From positions 9,307,501-9,371,500 of the forward strand of contig NC_080727.1 in the NCBI RefSeq assembly GCF_019097595.1: a DNA stretch of 64,000 nucleotides, read 5' to 3'. This stretch comes from Hemibagrus wyckioides (taxonomy: Eukaryota; Chordata; Actinopteri; Siluriformes; Bagridae). Below are positions 56,199-63,406 of this stretch, piece after piece. The notes under the pieces were generated by a model that was not told the DNA's origin, did no database searches, and saw only the letters and a program-made list of their open reading frames with translations. Each line of letters starts with the position of its first letter. Positions within the stretch are counted from its first letter, which is position 1. A program made the translations under genes and the position numbers.

Positions 56199-56825
56199 TA
56201 ATTCATCCATCCATCCATCACTTCATTCATTCATTCATTCATTCATTCATTCATTCATTCATTCATTCATCTTGAGTCAGTGTTTCAAATAGATTAATTT
56301 TCAGTAACCAAAAACAGCATTTCTATGTGACTGGGACACCAAAAATCTAACTATATCTGAGTACAAGAATGCATTTCCAATTTTTAACATAAATTTAGGT
56401 TTGTTTCCTTTGTGAATATTTGTGTTAATTGAAGAATAATAATAAACTGTAAATTAGTAAATAATAGTAAATTGAATAGTAAATAGTAAATTGATTAGTA
56501 AATAATAGTAAATTGAATAACTGTCTAGGTAACTGGTTCAGTTGCAACATTCTCCAATCAATGATAGCAACACATTAAAAAAGCCTGATGACAAATAGTC
56601 TGTCAATCTAACTAGTTTGTTCACTAGTTAATATGATTATGAACAACACTAGGCAAGGCTAGTTTCAGACTAACTCCATAACTAGCAGTAACTACTGAGC
56701 CACCAATACAAACATGGCTTATACCAGTAGCTTGTTTGTAATGCTTTCATTATTTTGGGTGACGTCACACATACAGTACATTTCTTTACAGTTCCTGATC
56801 CAAATGAAGTATTATCTAACAAGCT

Positions 56826-56864
<39 letters not shown>

Positions 56865-59562
56865 GATTATTCACCAAGGTCTGTAATCAATACAGGTCTC
56901 TACTGACATCTAGTGTATGGAAAGCTGTGGTACTTTAATTACATTTTAGCCCCAAATGCAGGAAATTGAGGGTTTATAATTACTGAATAAAAAAAGCAAT
57001 TTGAATTACAATTAGCTTCTGTGTTCTAATCTGTATGAATTCTCTCAGGCATACTGTAGGAAACGGCTGGTATGTTGTTTGTTCTTGGAGAACTTTTAGT
57101 CCTTCTGTTGCTGCCGTGGTCTATATTATATTATATTATATTATATTATATTATATTATATTATATTATATTATATTATATTATATTATATTATATTATA
57201 TGATTATTATTTTTATTTTATTTTATTTTATGCAAGACCAAATTTAAATTTCAAATTTGTAAAACTTTTGTTTTAAAACTCCACAATTATTTGGACATGA
57301 TACTGGATGGAGTGAAATAATGAATATAATGTCAGTCTTTCAGCTTTAAATTGGGTGAACAGTGTAAGAAATCACCGCTCTTATAATAAAAATAACTGCA
57401 CAGAAATGTTATTAACTGCCTGAAGTCTGGAACCCAAAAAGACGCTAGGTTTCATCCCTGGTGATGCCGTCATGCCTTTACTGCAGCGGTCTTCACTTCC
57501 TGCTTGTTCTTGGGGCATTTTGCTTTCCGTTTTGCCTTCAGTACGTGAAATGCACGCTCGGCTTAATTTAAATCAGGTGACTGACTAGGCCATTTCAGAC
57601 CATCTCAAGTTCTGGCATTAAATTGTCTTGGGTTGCTTTCACAGTCACTTCAGGTCATTGTCTATCTGCACTGCTAATCCTCTGAGGGTTTTTTTTGTGC
57701 AGAATCTGAGCAGATAATATAACACCCTACACTTCAGAATCCCATTACGTCTGTATAATTCAGGGGACAACTACCAAAGTTGTCTTCTGTGCTCTTCAGG
57801 GCCTTTTGGTGTTGTCCTCAAAAGTGTATTCAGTCGAATGATCACTTCTTTAGACTGAATACACTATTTTCAGTCTAATGATTGCTTCAGTGGACCTTTT
57901 CGGACCAATGCCACACTTGAAATCAACTGTAGACCATTTGTCTGCTTATTTGCATTAAGGGATTAACACACACCTGGCCATGGAAAAACATGGCAGCAAA
58001 TTGTCCAATTACTTTTTTTTCACCCCTGTTGGCAGTGTAGGTATCGGAAGTGGTGATGCTGAGACCAGAAACTTAAGTGCTGTGTAATTTTTTACAGGGT
58101 TCACCTCATTTGGATATAAATAAACCCTCAATAAAGCTGAAAGTCTGCACCTCAAGCTCATTTTACATTAAGTTCAACTCCAACAAACTATGGTAAACAG
58201 ACAAAATAAAAAAGAACTTTGTGAATGTCCAGATATATATGGGCTTGACTGTATATGCACTTTGGATGATAGCATGAAAATGAAAAAATAAATAAATAAA
58301 TAAATAAATAAAAAGACAATTTCGTAATTTAATTTCTCTTTTGGGATAAAAACTAAGCCTTTATTTTAATGATAGCAGAGGCTCCCTATCACCACCATTA
58401 TGAGTTCAAGATGCAGGAATGAATAGAGAATGTTTTGCCCAAGAACTTTTGGCTTTAAGCATTTTATAGTGATCTAGAACCAAGTGAAGAAGTAACAAAA
58501 GCAGGATATTTAAAACAGTTTTGAAATGATAAATCAGTATAAAAGTTAAAAGCAAAAGCAGATTAAATCTCTGAACAATAACTGTCAGATTATAATAAAC
58601 ACACTTGCAGATGGATGCCCAGACACACACATGCATATAATAGACAAACTAATATTTTAAAATTATATTTAAAACTCTTATTCCTGAAAACTTTTCATAA
58701 ATACCTTACTGTCACTAGATTTGTTAATACTTTACACTTTTGACTCCAAAACTCCATTGTAGTCCAGAATACATTTTTGAAGTATATGTTAATTTGAATG
58801 TATAATTTACATGGAAACATTTGTGTCGCTGGAACTGAACAGGAAACATGGGGCTTACTGGGAATGTGGTAGCTAAGTGGTTAAAGTGTTGGACTACTGA
58901 TAGAAAGTTTGTGAGTTGGAATCCCAGATCTACCAAGCTGCTGCTGCTGGGCCCCTGAGCAAGGCCCTTAACCATCATTTGCTCAGTTGTATGAAATAAG
59001 ATAAAAATGTAAGTTGCCCTGGATAAGGGTGTCTGCTAAATGACTGAAATGTAAATGGTTACTGGACACACTGTTTTCGTTTTAAACTCTAAATCAGGCC
59101 TTATTAGCATTTTGCATTACGTGCAAAATAGAGGAGCCATGCAATATGGCTCATGAGAAAACCTTTAGAAAGACAAGAGATAGACAGATAGACAAACACT
59201 CTGAAACACAGACCCACACACATTCAAACACACTTCACGGCAGAAGATCTACTGCACCTGCCTGCCAGGATAACCTTTGGCACCAGCACTTCCATCAGGA
59301 CCTTGCTCCCCCTGTGAGAGACAGGAGAGAGAGAGAGAGAGATTTAAATGAATAAATATTCAATTAAAATCTTATGTATGTATATACATGTGAGTGTGTG
59401 CTTCAATTAATCACTGGTGAATGACTGCTGTACTCTTAGGACTGGAAGAAGTAAAGGAAGGTATATTAATTTTAAAACCTACAGCTTTTAGTTTAAACAC
59501 TAAAAGTGCAAAAATATTTTCTTTTGGTTACTGAGATCAAGGTTTGATATTATTAATTGATT

Positions 59563-59595
<33 letters not shown>

Positions 59596-59758
59596 TGGGA
59601 CTCACCAATTCCCCTGGGAGACCAGGTGGTCCAGGGTGGCCTTTTTGTCCCTGTAAAAATAAAAAAAGAAAATGAATGACATGCTCATACACACTGCTGG
59701 AACTTTCTGATCTGTATGTTTTTCAGCATCCTGTTATGTAACATTGTGTGTGTGTGTG

Positions 59759-59794
<36 letters not shown>

Positions 59795-60153
59795 TGTGTG
59801 TGTACTGCAAATTGCATGCCTACTTGTATATGTGAGATATAAATGTTTTCCAGCGGATGTTCCCCGTAAATACTTTAGGCGCAATTCAAGATCTACTGCA
59901 TAGTGAATGGAGAATATGGATCATATCTGTACATGTGCTAATTGGCTGCTTTGGTAAAAAAAATAAAAAAAATAAATAAAAATAACGAATTTATTTACTC
60001 TGATACAAGAGAAGTAATCTGACTAGCATGAACTGAAGTAGCACTTTCAGCAGTTCTACCTATGGTTGGCTTCTCTTACATTAAAAAAAAAAAAAGATAT
60101 ACGTGTGTGTGTGTGTGTGTATACATGTGTATAGTGTGTGTGTACATGTGTAT

Positions 60154-60186
<33 letters not shown>

Positions 60187-61505
60187 ATGTGTATCATGTG
60201 TAATGATGATGTGTATCATTAATTAATTAGTGAAAGGTTCCTCTAAAGTTAAAAATACAATGTGTGTGTGTGTGTGTGGGTTTAGGTCAGATTTAGGTTT
60301 AGGCATCACATTAATTAATCAGTGAAAAGTCCTCCCGAGGTGAAAATTACAAGTGTGTGTGTGTGTGTGTGTGTGTGTGCATACACAGTAGGAAATGTGT
60401 AGTTATTTATGTCTTGGCAGGACTCTTCCTGAACTTGCCAGTGTCTGGAAATCCATTCACATGCAAAAACATGTACTTTAAATGCACACTAAGAGACACA
60501 CTCACAGACGCTGACACACACTCTCTGTCTTTTGCTCTGCTCTCAGCCAAGGTTGTGAAATTATACACTGCATGCTGTGTTTCTGAGGGCTGGCTGCTTT
60601 TCTCATCAGTGTTTTCAACGGAAGCACACACACACACGCACATGCATGAACACACGCACACACACACACACACATACACACATATGCACAATGTATTCCA
60701 ACACTCTAAAAGCAGAACACTACACTACACTCAGTATTGTTGTGACTTAAAGAAACCTGTGATGCACTGCCTAACAAACTTTAAGTTTAATTTATTAATA
60801 TATGCATCCATCTACTTCACCTTCACCTTCTTCTACTTTCTTCTTCTTCCTCTTCTTATGTTCCGGCTATTAAGCAGTACCTATTTTCAAAGTTTAAACA
60901 GTTTTTATTTATTTGCAGATATTTTATACAGATGTTTACCTTTATGGATATTTTATACAGATGTTTAGTCAAAGCTTTTTGCACTAAACGACTTATTCCA
61001 TTGATCATCATTACAACAATTTTATTTAATTTATGTTATATTATTTTATTTTGTATTTGCACTGAGCTTTTTTTTTAACTACACTGTGTGCCTTAAATTG
61101 CCCCCTGGGGATAAATAAAGCTTTTTGAATTAAATTGAATTGAACTGAATTGAATTGAAAGACTCACTGCAAAATCTTGGTCTAAGTGACCAATGCAACT
61201 TGATCACATCCTCATTCCTTAAATCTAAAATCATTTAGATTTCCTATTCTTTCTACTGACTGTAATCTATGTGCCATAAACAAACAACTGCTCTTCACAC
61301 TGATCTCCAAAAAATATTTTTTGTCTGCGACAGCTAAAATAGAGAATTTTTTGATTGTGTGGATTTCTACTTTTCTTTAATATTAAAAAAAGAATTTTTT
61401 TAATCAGAAATTTTGTTATATTATGAAGCCAAACATCTGGTCAGACAAAGTTACTTTACTCGCTCTATAGTGAAAATGCAGATGCTTTGTGTTTCAATTA
61501 TTATT

Positions 61506-61567
<62 letters not shown>

Positions 61568-61576
61568 TATACAGTA

Positions 61577-61620
<44 letters not shown>

Positions 61621-63061
61621 TTAACACAATAAGTCTGTAAGACAATTTAAAACAGAGCTTGTATAAATTTGACATAATTCAGTTTTGAGAACCAGTCAAA
61701 TGAAGAAAGTATACACTTCAGCCACTAATCACTTTACTCAGCAGCAATTGCAGCAGCAATGTGTGAGACAGTGGAGACAGATGAGCATCAGTTGCCCAAT
61801 CTATTAAATCCCTTCTGTTTTAAATGCTTCCAAAGAAACAGCATTCCAAAAGCTCATCATCCAGCCATTTTTCTGGAGTGATGTTTTGAGAAAAAGTGAA
61901 AGGTATTTCAGGTCTTCACTTCAGCATCATCATATATCATTACTGTTTTATTCTCAGCTTATAAAAATAACCACTAATAAAATTCATAAATACAAAAACT
62001 AGACTGAGCCATTCTATGTTGAGACCCTAAAATGAGTCCAAAACAAAGAACAGCAAAACGGAAGGAATTTTATATCATTATTTTTGTCACATATGCATAT
62101 TATGATGGGGGGGGTCAGTTCCGACTCTATACTTTTGTTTAATAAAAGACGCTGCCGAGTGGCGTTTCTGGTTCCAACTCTAATAATGCACAAAGTAGCG
62201 CATGTTATTTTTAGGTGACGCGAAAGCAAAAGTGTTTTGATGGTGAAATGTTATACTGCTGGTGTGTTGAGGTCGAAGGGTTTGTTTCAGAATGCTCTCC
62301 AGCTATGTAGGCGATACCGTGCCCAAAATAACACAAACATGCTAACGCTGAAAGTTAGCTTCATATTAATATTCAGATAATAGGATTTACAAACCAAATG
62401 CAAAAAATATGAAAATAATATCCGAGAAACGCAGCAGAAGTCACAGAATGTGAACATACCAGGCCAGGATTCTGAGTTTAGGTCGAGTCAGTGTGGATTA
62501 ATGTTAGTTCTGGTGCTGTCTGGGAAGCCATTAATAGTTGTGTGTATCCATCTGATCGATATGAATAATGAAAACTTTTACAACTTACTACAAATGTACG
62601 TTAACTGTTAGAACACATGGTTTATATGGGCATGGGGGCATGGGGGCAGTGGTGGCGGTGGTGGCTCAAGTGGTTAAGGCTCTGGGTTGTTGACTGGAAG
62701 ATCAGGGGTTCAAGCCCCAGCACTGCCAAGTTGCCACTGTTGGGCCCTTGAGCAAGGCCCTTAACCCTCTCTGCTCCAGGGGTGCTGTATCATGGCTGAC
62801 CCTGTGCTCTGACCCCAACCTCCAAGGGTGGGATATGTGAAGAAAGAATTTCACTGTGCTGTAATGTATATGTGACAAATAAAGGCTGTTTCATTTCATT
62901 ATAAGCTTAAACAGCTGACCTTTTCACTCCAATAAAATAGTCTCAAGGCAATTATCATATGTTCATATGAATATGACTAGCAGGATAAAGCAGGGTAAAG
63001 GTGAGAGAAGGATCAGTTCTTCCCAAATCTATTCTGTGTGTGTGCATGTGTGTGTGTGTGT

Positions 63062-63114
<53 letters not shown>

Positions 63115-63354
63115 TTAAAGGCACATAGACCTATCAAGATGAGTTGGAATGTGCATGTGTGTGTCTCCGATTCTGCGTCACAGCTGTGTTAAACATTCAC
63201 TGGGGATTCCCTGCAGTGTTTACAGTTGTTTCCATGACAACACACACACACAGTGAGACACTACAGTATGTCTTTACAAAGAAGCACAGAGTACATGTCA
63301 GGGACAGAAGAGTGAGTCATAAAGAACTTTTAAATCATGGGAAAAAACATGCAT

Positions 63355-63406
<52 letters not shown>

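Larger units (their letters stand above)
54961..59257 (-). other. col27a1 intron, 4.3 kb, repeat-rich
   Basis: It holds tetranucleotide arrays at 55966-56275, (GT)n at 56829-56862, a pentanucleotide (TTATA)n at 57121-57200, a dispersed repeat at about 57270-58255, (AAAT)n near 58288-58312 and SINE E. No exon-like sequence is found. Confidence 0.7.

Noticed and set aside
62649..62893. tRNA gene
   Set aside because: The box A and B sequences belong to a SINE. The downstream body and repeated copies (48008, 58858, 15968) show this, and no cloverleaf acceptor stem is evident.
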